Both the position numbers and the translations under genes were made by a program. Positions 33,291 through 46,171 of a stretch of DNA of 64,000 bases are shown here, in pieces. Each line of letters begins with the position of its first letter. Position 1 is the stretch's first letter. The notes beneath the pieces were generated by a model that saw only the letters and a list, made by a program, of their open reading frames with translations, was not told where the DNA came from and ran no database searches. Origin of the DNA: Rutidosis leptorrhynchoides (lineage: Eukaryota > Streptophyta > Magnoliopsida > Asterales > Asteraceae); contig NC_092335.1 of the NCBI RefSeq assembly GCF_046630445.1, positions 4,135,501-4,199,500 on the forward strand, written 5' to 3'.

Positions 33291-33540
33291 AACGGGCCCT
33301 ATCTTCTCGCTCGGTGCGAGTTAAATTTTTCCGAGGCCACCGTTCAACTCGAAAAAATCTCACGAACCCAACGGGACTAACTATATGCAAAACGGACATC
33401 GTTAAAAAAATACTAAATAACGGGCCCTATATTCACGCTCGGCGCGAGTTAAATTTTTCCGAGACCACCGTTCAACTCGAAATAATTTTACGAACACAAC
33501 GCGACTAACTATACGCGAAACGGACATCGTTAAAAAAAAT
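33291..33540 (+). repeat. 128-bp tandem duplication in Helitron 3' half
   Basis: AACGGGCCCTAT begins at 33291 and 33419. Shared phrases include GCGAGTTAAATTTTTCCGAG and AACGGACATCGTTAAAAAAA. Confidence 0.88.
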
Positions 33541-33676
33541 AAATATTTCGGGCTATATTACATACATATATATACATATACAACACGACTAACTATACGC
33601 GAAACGGACATCGTATATTCAAATTGGACCGTGCGTCGAATACAACCGCAGCAACGCGCGGTCGGATTTTTTCTAG

Positions 33677-34394
33677 TTAAAAACATTACATTCTAGGCGG
33701 TGCCTTGTCTAGTTGGTGTCCCGTGTGGTTACGGGACACCACTAGTTTGAATTTTTAACGTAAAAAATACTCTTTAAATTTTATAGGACGGCATCAAATT
33801 TAATTGTAGGACACCATATATTTTTCGAATTTATAGTTTTTATTTTAAATTGTACAAGACTCCACTAAATTTAACTAACCAGACCACGTATATCTTTAAA
33901 ATTTGTAATTTTTTAAACGTAAACAACCACTAAAATCGCATTTAAATATAACTAGCCCGTTATCGGAAGCCCGTTGAGTTTTAATCCTAAAATCGATTCT
34001 ATGAGTTTAGGTTGCAACTATTGAAGGTGACAATTAGCCAGTCTTGCCATGTGCAAAACCGTGTAAACATCCATTTTGTTAATTTAATAATCATAATGTT
34101 TTCTAGTGGTCTGAGGTCCCAAAATTATTTATATGGTTTTGTTATTATGCAATTTGTTTCATTATACTGGTTGAATAGAAACTTGAATAGAAACTGTACA
34201 TAGAATTACTATTATATGATATGTCACCAACTATTTATATACACTTTTATGTGTATACATAAGTATAAGAATGCATTTAAATTTAATCAAGAATTTTATA
34301 ATTGTTTTGTTTTCATGTAGGGAGGTGATATTTCCAAACAAGTTTTTTATAGATTCACACACTTTTGTTGATATTTTCCAATAATGTCCCTACA
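33677..34394. other. spacer with a strong hairpin
   Basis: No gene seen. GGTGTCCCGT (33715-33724) pairs perfectly with ACGGGACACC (33731-33740) over a 6-nt loop, extended by CTAGT/ACTAG with one bulged T. The rest is AT-rich, possibly remnants of unrecognised elements. Confidence 0.5.
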
Positions 34395-35224
34395 ATAACG
34401 GGACATCTATATCGTTTTGGAGAGATACGTGGGTTGGTGAAAAAAGGCTCCAGCTGATGTTTCCTAGACTGTTCAGGTTAGAGAAATGTAAAGAAGCCTT
34501 GGTCAGTGATCGAGTGGAGATTGCAGCCGATAAATCAACAACAAAATTCGAGTGGATCCGCGACCCATATGGACGAACAGAGTCAGGTTCAAAACCCTGA
34601 TTCAGATGATTGAAGGCTACAAGTTCGATGCTAGCAAGGCTGATATCTGGTCATGGTCACTTGCAACGAATGGTAGATTTACGGGAAAACAGCTTTCATC
34701 TTTAATTGATGAACAGGTTATGGCGAATGGGTCTGACCTTCAAGCGACATTACACAACAATTTGGTTCAGAAGAAATTGAAGTGTTTGTTTGGAGGGCAA
34801 CAAAAAAACGTCTTTCGGTTAGAATAGAACTCGATAAAAGATGTATCGACCAACACACGGTTAGATGCCCTTTATGCGATGATGGATTGGAATCGGTTGA
34901 CCATACGCTGATTTTTTGCAAACATGCAATGGAGATTTTGGATCGGGTTTTTAAATGGTGGGGTTTTGGTTCTTTCTCAAACTTTAGCGTTAACGAAATC
35001 CTTAGACGCAAGGCCCCAATTTCGATGAAATGTCTTGGGAGCAAAGTGTGGCAAGCGGTCGAATGGGTATACGGATATTTCATTTGGAGAAATCGGAACA
35101 ACAAGGTTTTTCGAGGGTCCTCGTGGAACTTTCCGGTGGCCCTTAATGAAATTTAAACCAAATCGTTCGAGTGGATATCACATAGAATTCTAGGGAAGAA
35201 GATCAATTGGCTTACTTGGATTAA
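34395..35224 (+). pseudogene. LINE 3' end with zf-RVT domain
   Basis: One frame reads SFWRDTWVGEKRLQLMFPRL, followed later by VFVWRATKKRLSVRIELDKR and CPLCDDGLESVDHTLIFCKH (the CPLC...H...C zf-RVT signature of plant L1-type LINEs), then WRNRNNKVF and NWLTWIND. At least one frameshift (around 34590-34780) and a stop at 35154 interrupt it. 5'-truncated, as is usual for LINEs. The following LTR begins only about ten bases after the last LINE-like codon. Confidence 0.78.
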
Positions 35225-35470
35225 CGATCCTAATTGTGACGACCCGGAAATTTTTGATCAAATTTAAACTTAATCTTATAATGATTCCAACACAATAAGC
35301 AAAGTCTATTAAACCGAGTCTCAAAATGTTAGAACTATTTTTCAAGAATGCATTTGACCTTGACTATTCCCGACGATTCACGAATAAATGTTTGTAAATA
35401 AATATGTGAATAAATATATATATAAGTAAGTGTATATAGTAATTTTAATTAAATATGAAGAGTAATATAC

Positions 35471-37189
35471 TGTGACGATCGATCCAAATCCATATGGACG
35501 AACACGTCATTCATTGATTTCATTGCGAGGTATTTGACCTCTATATGATACGTTTTGTAAACATTGCATTCTTTTGAAAAGGCACACCATAAATGAATAT
35601 TTAAATCAAAGGTTTTCGACATCTGATGATTTCTACATATAGACAATCACCGAAAATAATAGTTTACAATAGTACTTCCGTTAACAATGCAGTCAAAATA
35701 AGATACATGGTGATGATTTGGTGAATGCAATGTTTCCTTGAAAAATATGTCATATAAGACTCCATGCACATAGCTTGTCTATCATATAAGCAAACAGCGG
35801 AAGACTTCTAGGGAACTTGAGAATAAACATGCTAACAAGTGTCAACACAAAGGTTGGTGAGTTCATAGTTTGTATGTTTCGCATAATCTGTATATAAAGA
35901 TGGATCACAAGATTTCAGTTGTTTCATCCAGAAACGTTTATCAAAATATTCTACAAGATTGAGCACCCTGGTAACTAAACTTTAACGTCTATATAATAAG
36001 TACCCCTGTTTTAACATACATGCAACCAACATGTACAATACACGCAAACCAACGTGTACTAAACTCAAATAGCATACGTCTGTTTTATAGTTCAGGCTAG
36101 GGTCTCTATACCTGGAACAGACGGGGATGTCAAGCCCTATGGATCCATATATAACTACTCGCGCCCACCAGTTCTTATAACCGGTAGTTACTAGTTACCA
36201 AAGCTAAGGGATTTTTGGTTCAAACTCGGTGTAGAATTTAGTATGTACTTGTATCCATTGTGTTTAAAATAAAGTGCATGTATTCTCAGCCCAAAAATAT
36301 AGATTGCAAAAGCAATTAAAAAGGGAGCAATGAAACTCACCTTAGCAGCACATAAAGTTGTTCATCGTAATGTGACCGAAACTCGGTATATCAAATAATC
36401 GTAGATCTCAACCTAGAGAACATATGTTGGTCAATAAATGTCTATCAAGCTAGGTCAGGTCATAGTGTATCACAATCCTAATGCTCGAAATTGACATACA
36501 AAAGTTATTCAAAGTTGTTTCAAAAAGTCAATTTTGACAATAGTTTAACAAACGAGACGTACCTTATATAAGGATTCATTTGCTCGGTTGGTAATATTCA
36601 AAAATCCATTTTATCAATCTCGTAAACAAGTTGTTTAAGTATTAATTGCAGATTCAAAAAGCAATTCCAATTAATGTCAATTGTAATTCAGTTGACCATA
36701 TCTTTTGATTCGTTCCTCAAAACTATTCGATATCTAAATGAAAAGTTATTGACTTTTCGCCAGCTTTCCGAAAACATGTATATCATATACCTTTTACCCG
36801 TAATATATGTATTTAATTCGTAATTTATTATAAACTGTTTAACGACAAAATTTAGCAAACAAGCATGTATAAATATATACACTCGAGCACTAGTATGTAT
36901 ACACTATTAATTTATAAAATATAAAATATAAATGCTTACGTATTAATATTGAGATTCAATATTGTAGAAAGTACGTAGACGTAACGGAGATGATAAACAC
37001 TAGGTTTGATTCACAAATATACCCCCGAACATTACCCATAACCTCCTTGACAATAACCCATAATTTCCTTAGCTCTATCCCGCTTGAAAACCATTTTGAA
37101 AGTGACACGCTCATAACCTCGTCGTAGTATTTTATGTATAATACTAATTAATAATATTAATAATAATAAGATTAATAATAATATTAATC

Positions 37190-37279
<90 letters not shown>

Positions 37280-38131
37280 ATAAATACGTTGTAATATATG
37301 ATTTAGAGAAAGAATGTGAAAACTGAGCAATTTATAGAACCTTTTCTGAAAAAGTACCCCATGCGATCGCATGGGATTTGTGCTTCAAGGCCATGCGATC
37401 GCATGGCCCTCTGATCCAGCTCACAAACTTTTAACTTTTTGTTTGTCGACATAATTTTATATAATATATTTAATTTATATAATTAATTATATATTATATT
37501 AAATTCACATGCATAGTTGACTTGTAATTTTTGTTCCGATAAGTCGTACGTCATCACTCGACTTATGTCCCGGTTCCGGTTTTTCAAATGTCCTTTCGTA
37601 CGCTGAGAAAACTTGTATTTTACATTTCGTGTCACGTACCTTTGTCAAAATATAGCCTTAAATTATCCCTAAACTATACCACTCAAAGTATATCTTAAAC
37701 TTTCGAGTATTTTGATCATTTACTTCTATAAATTATCGTCTCGCTATTTGTTAATATATATATAATAACAAATCGTTTTATGACCAAGTTAATATATATT
37801 TTCAACATTCATAAACACGTTTTAAATATACATCGCAAGTTATTCATACAATTAATATTCCAACTTATCATATATATTAAAATAAATATTTAAACCAATC
37901 AGTTTAATGTACGGTATTAAACAATTAATACGTTGTTATGTTTTCAAGTTATAGTATATATATGTATCTATATACATATAATTGTTCGCGAATCGTCGAG
38001 AACAGCCGAAAGGTATTTGAATAGTTCAAAAATTTTGAGATTCAGTTTTACAGACTTTGCTTATCGTGTCGGAAATGTTAATCATACAAAGATTAAGTTT
38101 AAATTTGGTCAAAAATTTTCGGGTCATCACA
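35471..38131 (-). repeat. 3' LTR of the non-autonomous element
   Basis: Element sense minus: TGTGATGACCC at 38131 to CGATCGTCACA at 35471. Contains two CCATGCGATCGCATGG palindromes (37359 and 37391) and TATAAA at 37336-37331. An (AAT)n tract of about 83 bp makes it longer than its partner. Confidence 0.9.
37331..37408 (-). promoter_or_regulatory. LTR core promoter with paired 16-nt palindromes
   Basis: CCATGCGATCGCATGG at 37391-37406 and 37359-37374 (32 nt apart), then a 22-nt gap and TATAAA on the minus strand. The first extends to the perfect 20-mer GGCCATGCGATCGCATGGCC. The same layout is at 46225-46302 and, in the other orientation, at 41812-41889. Confidence 0.65.
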
Positions 38132-40919
38132 ATACCTACCCGTTAAAGAAATTTCGTCCCGAAATTTAAGTGAGGTCGTCATGGCTAACAATAAAAATGT
38201 TTTCATGACGAATATAAGTTGATAAATAGAATTTTATCACCGTTGAATAATATGGATAAAACAATCCGATTTCTCGAAGTGTATGAGAGAAGTTATCGTA
38301 AAAGAGTGAAATGAAAGAATAGAGATTCGTCTTAATTTTTAACGTAGTTACGATTGATTTCCGGAATTTAAGAAATAGAAAATCTTCATAATCTAAATAA
38401 GATTTGATTCTTCGAAATTTAAGAAAATTAAGATTTCCTTTAAATGCGTAATCTGCCTCGATTGTTATGTCTGATATTTCACTATAAATTGACCTCTTCC
38501 GTTTCATTATTTTCACCACTCCTACATCTTCTTCCTTATTTCATACTTCTAAAAGATTGTGAAATGCTTAATCCAGTTCTGATTCTTGATATTTTCTTGG
38601 CTATCGTATTCTTCATTCTTCTTTTTCATCTACCACCAGAGGAGGTTATTTTCTTCTACTATTACCTTGGGGTTATATTGTTTTTCATTCTCCCGTGTCT
38701 TTATATTGCTATACGCATTGATATACACGGTTTGTAATTTCAGAATTGTTTTCGGGCTTTATATTTTCCATTATATTTCGGAGCTTCATGCTTTCGTTTT
38801 CTCTTCCCGACTTTAAGTCAAGCGAATAATGGTCCAGAATTCGTAGGTATGGGTTTTGAAATGAACATAATTAATGTTCTAAGAAGGAAACGGTAATGAC
38901 ACAATCTGACTTGTCAAATTACCAGAATACCTCGAAAAAGACCGAATCATCAAGAAAAATATTTTCTTGATATGTTTAGAGGTTAAATAGAATGAAAGAG
39001 TTATGTAACATGGTTCATGATGAGAGTATGGTCTGTGAACCTTTATCACGTTCCATTAGAAACTCAGCATGACTTACTGTAATATAATCACGTTGATCAA
39101 GTGTCATTATATTATACTAACTCATGCTTCAATTCCCAACACTACTTCAAAAACATCCATTTTTCAAAATTTTCAGAAATTAGAAACTAAAATAGTTTCT
39201 TTTATGATGTAATACAGATAGCGTGAAGAGATAAATGATTTCAGATAAGAATAGTTATGAAAATATCTTCAGAAATATGGAGGATATTTATAATGGAAGA
39301 TACGATGATATCTTAGAATATTTAAGATAAGATGATAATGAAGAATATTGTCCGCAAATATTTTAGAGTAAGGAGCATGGTATTCGCTAATGATTTCAGC
39401 AGACACTGAATCATTTGGATTCTTTGAAGGCAGTTTTAATCTTTGTGATTTGTCCACAGCCTCCTTCATAGTTTGCTCAATCCGTTTTTCAGTTCCAAAC
39501 CTTCTCTTTTTCTCAGCTTTACCACCATACTATTCTTTATCATCAAACTTTTGACTGTTAAAGTCGTTTACAGTTTTTGCTGCTTCTTCAGCATTTTTCC
39601 AAAATTCGGAGAACTAGTTTCATAGTTTGGGGTGTTTTTCAGAAACTTCATATTTGAAGTATGTAAGTCTAGAAGATAGATGTTATCTATATATAACTGT
39701 TGTCGTAGAAAATGCTGCGAGATTCAAAATACTGGTTGCTAATTCTCGGTGGTTGGTATGGAAATTATTGTTACAAGACGTGGATGAGTACATGATAGGG
39801 TTTCAATGAGTATAAGAATTTTTCGAAAGGTCAAGGATTAATAAAGTTGTTTGGTAAATTTACTGCTAATGTGGTGGAACATGAAAGGTTCCCTATTAAC
39901 AAAACGTATATATCAAGGTTACAATAAGGCTTAATCTGAAAAGTTGAAGTTGACTGGTTGAAAGTGTGATAAAACTGGATACTTTGAAAAGAAATTGCAA
40001 GATTATTTTCGGTAATAACAAAGCTAAAGGATCTTTCACCATTTTGAAGTCAAAGTATAGCTTTGAAAGATGTAGAGATCTAAGAATGATGTCACTTGTT
40101 AAATCTTGACTTGGATTCTGCTCTGTCAATATCAGAATATGTAATTGAATTTGTATGGAAACGATTGTATATCGCTGTGAGCATAGTTAATACTTTTTGA
40201 ATCAAAGTTGAAGAATGTACAGTGTAACATATTAATTGCGAACTTATATATTTCCCGGGTATTACCTACCCATTAAAGATTTCACAATTAATACTTTGTA
40301 CAAAAGAATTTTTATTACCGTCTTTATGAAAATATATGTATGTATATTTTCTTCAGATGTAACACAGATTTAATGAGTTAATATCATATTAAGCTCATTT
40401 AATTTTCGACTTGACTTAGAAATGATTAATCTCTAAAACATTAAAGATTACATAATCTTTGCGGAGTATTTCGCTAATGTAATCGATACTTCATTATTTA
40501 TTCTTATTGATATTCCTCGGTGAAGGATGTTGGTGCTCGTGGAATTTTTGTGAAGCTTACAAGGCACAGATGATGTTTTCTGAAAAGTTTCGAGTATATT
40601 GAAATTGAAAATGTAAAATCAATTATGTAATTGATTAATACACTTGGTTTATTATGAAATGGAATTCATGGAGTTGAAACGGAGATTGTAGTTAACAATG
40701 GTTAAGTTGTTAAGGAAGGATGTACATCATTGCATATTAGTAATATGAACTAACCGAGTAGTACCTACCAGTTAAGATTCACACGTAATAGCTTAGTACG
40801 AAAATATTTATTTTGATTTCAAAATTCATATATATTAAATATACATAAAATTTCTTCAGGGGAAATGAGTTAATACTTCATCGGTTATTGTTGCTGGTAT
40901 TTCTTGGTAACTACGGTGC
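38132..40919 (-). other. internal region of the non-autonomous element, left part
   Basis: No intact gene. TACCTACCCGTTAA-like motifs occur at 38134 (PPT), 40265 and 40767, each starting a loosely similar block. Open frames at 38166-38816 show no recognisable domain. A PABP fragment lies at 39390-39612. A + frame near 39955-40000 contains KCDKTGYFEKK, which is only weakly like a zinc knuckle. Confidence 0.55.
39390..39612 (-). pseudogene. PABP-like: poly(A)-binding protein fragment in Ty3-like element
   Basis: The minus strand reads KNAEEAAKTVNDFNSQKFDD, KE, an in-frame stop in place of Trp, then YGGKAEKK, RIEQTMKEAVDKSQRLKL and KNPNDSVS. It corresponds to the same PABP stretch (RRM3 end, linker, RRM4 start) as the copy at 25868-26079. 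The two copies differ substantially, so the captures are old or independent. Not functional. Confidence 0.68.
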
Positions 40920-41960
40920 TGTGATGACCCAGAAATTTCGACTAAATTTAAACTTAATCTTTGTATGATTAACATTTCCGACACGATAAGCAAAGTCTGT
41001 AAAACTGAATCTCAAAATTTTTGAATTACTTTTATATATTTAAATACCCTTCGGTTGTTTTCGACGATTCGCGAACAATTATATGTAAATAGATACATAT
41101 ATACTATAACATGAAAAGGTAACAATGTATTAATTGTTTGATACCGTACATTAAACTTATTGGTTTAAATATCTATTTGAATATATATGATTTCAAGTTA
41201 TTTAGTAAACGATAATAACATTAGATTATTGATTCGATTGATATTTAGATAAGTTAACTAAAACGTTTAAGATGAACCAGTAAAACACTAATTTGCTACA
41301 GTGTTTTCAAATTGCCACATTACTCAAAATGCTACAGTGTTTTCGAAAATCACTATTTACTACAGTGAAATTGACTTTGCTACAGTGAATTGCTACAGTA
41401 ACTTTACTACAGTAACTTTGCTACAGTAAAACACTATTTTAAAATGTATTTTAACAAATAGTGAGACGATGATTTATAGAAGTAAATGACCAAAACACTC
41501 AAACGTATAAGATACACTTTGAGTGACATAGTTTATGGATAATTTAAGGCTATATTTTGACAAAGGTACGTGACACGAAACGTAAAATGCAAGTTTTCTA
41601 AATGTACGAAAGGACGTTCGAAAAACCGAAACCGGGACATAAGTCGAGTGGCGTCATACGACTTATCGGAACAAAAATTACAAGATAACTATGCACGTGA
41701 ATTTAATATAATATATAATTAATTATATAAATTAAATATATTATATTTATATATATAATATAAAATTATGTCGACAAACAAGAAGTTAAAAATTTGTGAG
41801 CTGTCCCAGGGTGCCATGCGATCGCATGGCCTTGAAGCACAAATCCCATGCGATCGCATGGGGTGCTTTTTCAGAAAATGTTCTATAAATTGATCGAGTT
41901 TCTGGCTTAATTATCACACAAACATACACAAATATACATATTACTCCGTATTTATTTTAA

Positions 41961-41991
<31 letters not shown>

Positions 41992-43250
41992 ATAAGATTA
42001 TTATTAATCTTATTATTTTTATTATTAGTATTATTATTTTTGCGATACAAAAATAATGATGTACATAAAATATTACGACGGAGTGCTGTCCAAGTAATTT
42101 TCAAAACAAGTTTCCGAGCGAGCTAGAGCTAAGGAAAATATGGGTTATTGCCAAGGAAATTATGGGTAATGTTCGGGGGTATTTTTGTGAATCAAACCTC
42201 GTGTTTATCATCTCCGATGCGTCTACGTGCTTTCCTACAATATTGTATATCAATATTAAACAGTGAGTTTCATAAGATCCCTTTTACCCTTTACATTTTT
42301 GGGATGAGAATACATGCAAATGCTTTAATAACTGTTTTACAATAATTATAAAGTGTGAGTTTCATTGATCCCTTTTTAATTGCTTTTGCAATCTATATTT
42401 TTGGGCTGAGAATACATGCAATTTATTTTAAACGCAATGGATACAAGTACATACTAAATTCTACACCGAGTTTAAACCGAAAATCCCTTAGCTTTGGTAA
42501 CTAGTAACTGTCAGTTATAAGAACTGGTGGGCGCGAGTAGTAGTATATGGATCCATAGGGCTTGATATCCCCGTCCGAGCTAGAGCGCTAGCCTTTTAAC
42601 GGACGTATGCTATTTGAGAAGCGTACACGTTGGTTTGCGTGTATTATTAAGATGATTATACAAAGGGTACAAATTATATAAACGTTAAAGTTTAGTTACC
42701 AGGGTGCTCAATTTTGTAGAACCGATTGATAAACGTTTCAGATGAAACAACTGAAATCTTGTGATCCACCTTTTATGTAAAACCTATTGATAAACGTTTT
42801 GAATAAAACAACTGAACTTTTGTAATCCACATTGATATACGGATTATGTGTAATATTAAAACTATGAATTCAACAACCTTTGTGTTGACACTTGAAGCAT
42901 GTTTATTCTCAGGATTCTAGAAGTCTTCCGCTGTTTGCTTATACGTAATACAAGATATGTGCTTGGAGTCATACATGCTATATACAAGAAACTTGCATTC
43001 ACCAAACCATTACCATGTATCTTATTTTGACTGTATTGTCAACAGATGTATTATTGTAAATCATTTAAATGGTGATTGACTATACGTAGGAATCATCAGA
43101 TGTTAAAAACCTGGAATTTATATATTCATTTATGAAATACCTTTTCAAACGAATACAATGTTACAAAATGTATCACATAGAGGTCAAATACCTCGCAATG
43201 AAATCAATGAATGACGTGTTCGTCCATATGGATTTGGAGCGATCGTCACA
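40920..43250 (+). mobile_element. nested solo LTR, opposite orientation
   Basis: 2331 bp from TGTGATGACCC to GATCGTCACA. Flanks GGTGC (40915-40919) and TGTGC (43251-43255) are a TSD with one mismatch. Carries both palindromes (41814-41829 and 41846-41861, 32 nt apart), TATAAA at 41884-41889 and a GCTACAGT cluster. It interrupts the pre-gag-type ORF of its host. Confidence 0.88.
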
Positions 43251-43794
43251 TGTGCGTATGACGTTGATGCTCGTGGAACAGATTGTGAAGTTGAGGTTTG
43301 CGATGCGGATGTTGTTGGTGGTGGTAATGGTACTGTTGGTGTTGTTTTCGGTGGTACTGTTGATACCGGTGATGCTGCTGGTGCTTGTAACCTTTGCACC
43401 GTATTCTCCAAAGCCACTACCCGAGTGCGAAGCTCGTTGACTTCTTCTACTACACCGGGATGATTGGCGGTTCGGACGAGCGGATGAATAAGATCCAGAA
43501 TTTGAGATAGTATATTATCGTGACGAGATACTCTGGAAATGAGAGAGAAAATGGTGTCTCGAACAGGTTCACCGTAAGTGCTTCAAGTTCTTCGCCAAGA
43601 GGGCAATGTGGTGGATGAAAGGGATCACCTTCTTCTTGTCTCCAATAATTAAGTAGGCTACGAACCTATCCCCAATTCATCCAGAATAGATGATGGCTAA
43701 TTGGTTGATCCATTCCGGTTACACTGTCTTCAGAATTCAGGTGAATATCCATATCGGAATAGCTATCAGAGTTTGAACTAGATACGGGATCCAT
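43251..43794 (-). pseudogene. broken pre-gag-type ORF of the non-autonomous element
   Basis: Starts MDPVSSSNSDSYSDMDIHLN at 43794, an acidic Ser-rich N-terminus; an in-frame stop follows WMNWG. Further on in other frames are VVALENTVQRLQ (coiled-coil-like) and a Pro/Thr/Ser-rich stretch, then the nested solo LTR cuts it at 43250. The layout resembles the pre-gag ORF of the chromovirus at 57968-58809, but sequence identity is not obvious. Confidence 0.5.
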
Positions 43795-44415
43795 CTTGTA
43801 TAATTAGGGAGATGATTTTTGATATGAATTAGATTATAGAATTTAGTTTGGTATTCTTCAATACATAATTTACATATGTATATATAATACCAAATTTCAT
43901 AAATTACGGAGAAATTTTCGAAAGATAACAGGAAAAGTTTACAGTAACGGATACGCTAAGATATGATTTTTTGTCTATACACTATTTATGCAATAAATGC
44001 AGAAAAACGTGTCTAGACTTAAGAATGATAAGCATGTAATTTCTGACAAGAAATGATAAGCAAAACTTTTAACATGCAGACACGGTCGAAGTCCAGACTT
44101 ACTAATGCATCTTAACAACTATCAGTTAGACACATTCATGCAAGACCTGGTTCGCTAGGACCAACGCTCTGATACCAACTGTAGATACAGTGGGGACAAC
44201 CACCGTTCCACCCAGTGCCTTCCCAGCTAACCGCCTGGTGACCACTGAGTGTACCTCAGATACTGATTTTAGGGCCTGCCTCTCGGCTACTGCCAACCCT
44301 CGTAAGGGATCGCAAGGAGTAAGAGCCAATGCTTCGTCACAGGTAACACTGTGAGAAGCTCCTTTATGACTAACCCGCCACACATGGACGGTGTTATACC
44401 AGCTCTGATAGCAAC

Positions 44416-46130
44416 TGTGACGATCGATCCAAATCCATATGGACGAACACGTCATTCATTGATTTCATTGCGAGGTATTTGACCTCTATATGATACGTTT
44501 TGTAAACATTGCATTCTTTTGAAAAGGCACACCATAAATGAATATTTAAATCAAAGGTTTTCGACATCTGATGATTTCTACATATAGACAATCACCGTAA
44601 ATAATAGTTTACAATAGTACTTCCGTTAACAATGCAGTCAAAATAAAATACATGGTGATGATTTGGTGAATGCAATGTTTCCTTGAAAAATATGTCATAT
44701 AAGACTCCATGCACATAGCTTGTCTATCATATAAGCAAACAGCGGAAGACTTCTAGGGAACTTGAGAATAAACATGCTAACAAGTGTCAACACAAAGGTT
44801 GGTGAGTTCATAGTTTGTATGTTTCGCATAATCTGTATATAAAGATGGATCACAAGATTTCAGTTGTTTCATCCAGAAACATTTATCAAAATATTCTACA
44901 AGATTGAGCACCCTGGTAACTAAACTTTAATGTCTATATAATAAGTACCCCTGTTTTAACATACATGCAACCAACATGTACAATACACGCAAACCAACGT
45001 GTACTAAACTCAAATAGCATACGTCTGTTTTATAGTTCAGGCTAGGGTCTCTATACCTGGAACAGACGGGGATGTCAAGCCCTATGGATCCATATATAAC
45101 TACTCGCGCCCACCAGTTCTTATAACCGGCAGTTACTAGTTACCAAAGCTAAGGGATTTTTGGTTCAAACTCGGTGTAGAATTTAGTATGTACTTGTATC
45201 CATTGTGTTTAAAATAAAGTGCATGTATTCTCAGCCCAAAAATATAGATTGCAAAAGTAATTAAAAAGGGAGCAATGAAACTCACCTTAGCAGCACATAA
45301 AGTTGTTCATCGTAATGTGACCGAAACTCTATCAAATAATCGTAGATCTCAACCTAGAGAACATATGTTGGTCAATAAATGTCTATCAAGCTAGGTCAGG
45401 TTATAGTGTATCACAATCCTAATGCTCGAAATTGACATACAAAAGTTATTCAAAGTTGTTTCAAAAAGTCAATTTTGACAATAGTTCAACAAACGAGACG
45501 TACCTTATATAAGGATTCATTTGCTCGGTTGGTAATATTCAAAAATCCATTTTATCAATCTCGTAAACAAGTTGTTTAAGTATTAATTGCAGATTCAAAA
45601 AGCAATTCCAATTAATGTCAATTGTAATTCAGTTGACCATATCTTTTGATTCGTTCCTCGAAACTATTCGATATCTAAATGAAAAGTTATTGACTTTTCG
45701 CCAGCTTTCCGAAAACATGTATATCATATACCTTTTACCCGTAATATATGTATTTAATTCGTGATTTATTATAAACTGTTTAACGACAAAATTTAGCATA
45801 CAAGCATGTATAAATATATACACTCGAGCACTAGTATGTATACACTATTAATTTATAAAATATAAAATATAAATGCATACGTATTAATATTGAGATTCAA
45901 TATTGTAGAAAGTACGTAGACGTAACGGAGATGATAAACACTAGGTTTGATTCACAAATATATCCCCGAACATTACCCATAACCTCCTTGACAATAACCC
46001 ATAATTTCCTTAGCTCTATCCCGCTTGAAAACCATTTTGAAAGTGACACGCTCATAACCTCGTCGTAGTATTTTATGTATAATACTAATTAATAATATTA
46101 ATAATAATAAGATTAATAATAATATTAATC

Positions 46131-46171
<41 letters not shown>

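Larger units (their letters stand above)
32510..33676 (+). mobile_element. non-autonomous Helitron with tandem 5' repeats
   Basis: The 3' end is clear: ACCGC-AGCAACGC-GCGGT (33645-33662) is a 5-bp stem with 8-nt loop, then a T-rich stretch and CTAG at 33673-33676, followed by T. The likely 5' tip CTTATATACTAAACCT is repeated at the start of each tandem unit. No coding. The canonical TC at the 5' tip is not seen, so the left end is approximate. Confidence 0.6.

Noticed and set aside
38444..38816. Hydrophobic plus-strand frames
   Set aside because: T-rich DNA gives spurious Phe/Leu-rich frames; antisense to the host element and without domain features.
39955..40000. KCDKTGYFEKK zinc-knuckle-like peptide on the + strand
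   Set aside because: Second cysteine pair missing, opposite strand to the element, and frames closed around it.
43184..43417. 77-codon minus frame
   Set aside because: It crosses the border between the solo LTR and the host element at 43250, so its C-terminal part is not native; only the part right of 43250 was kept.
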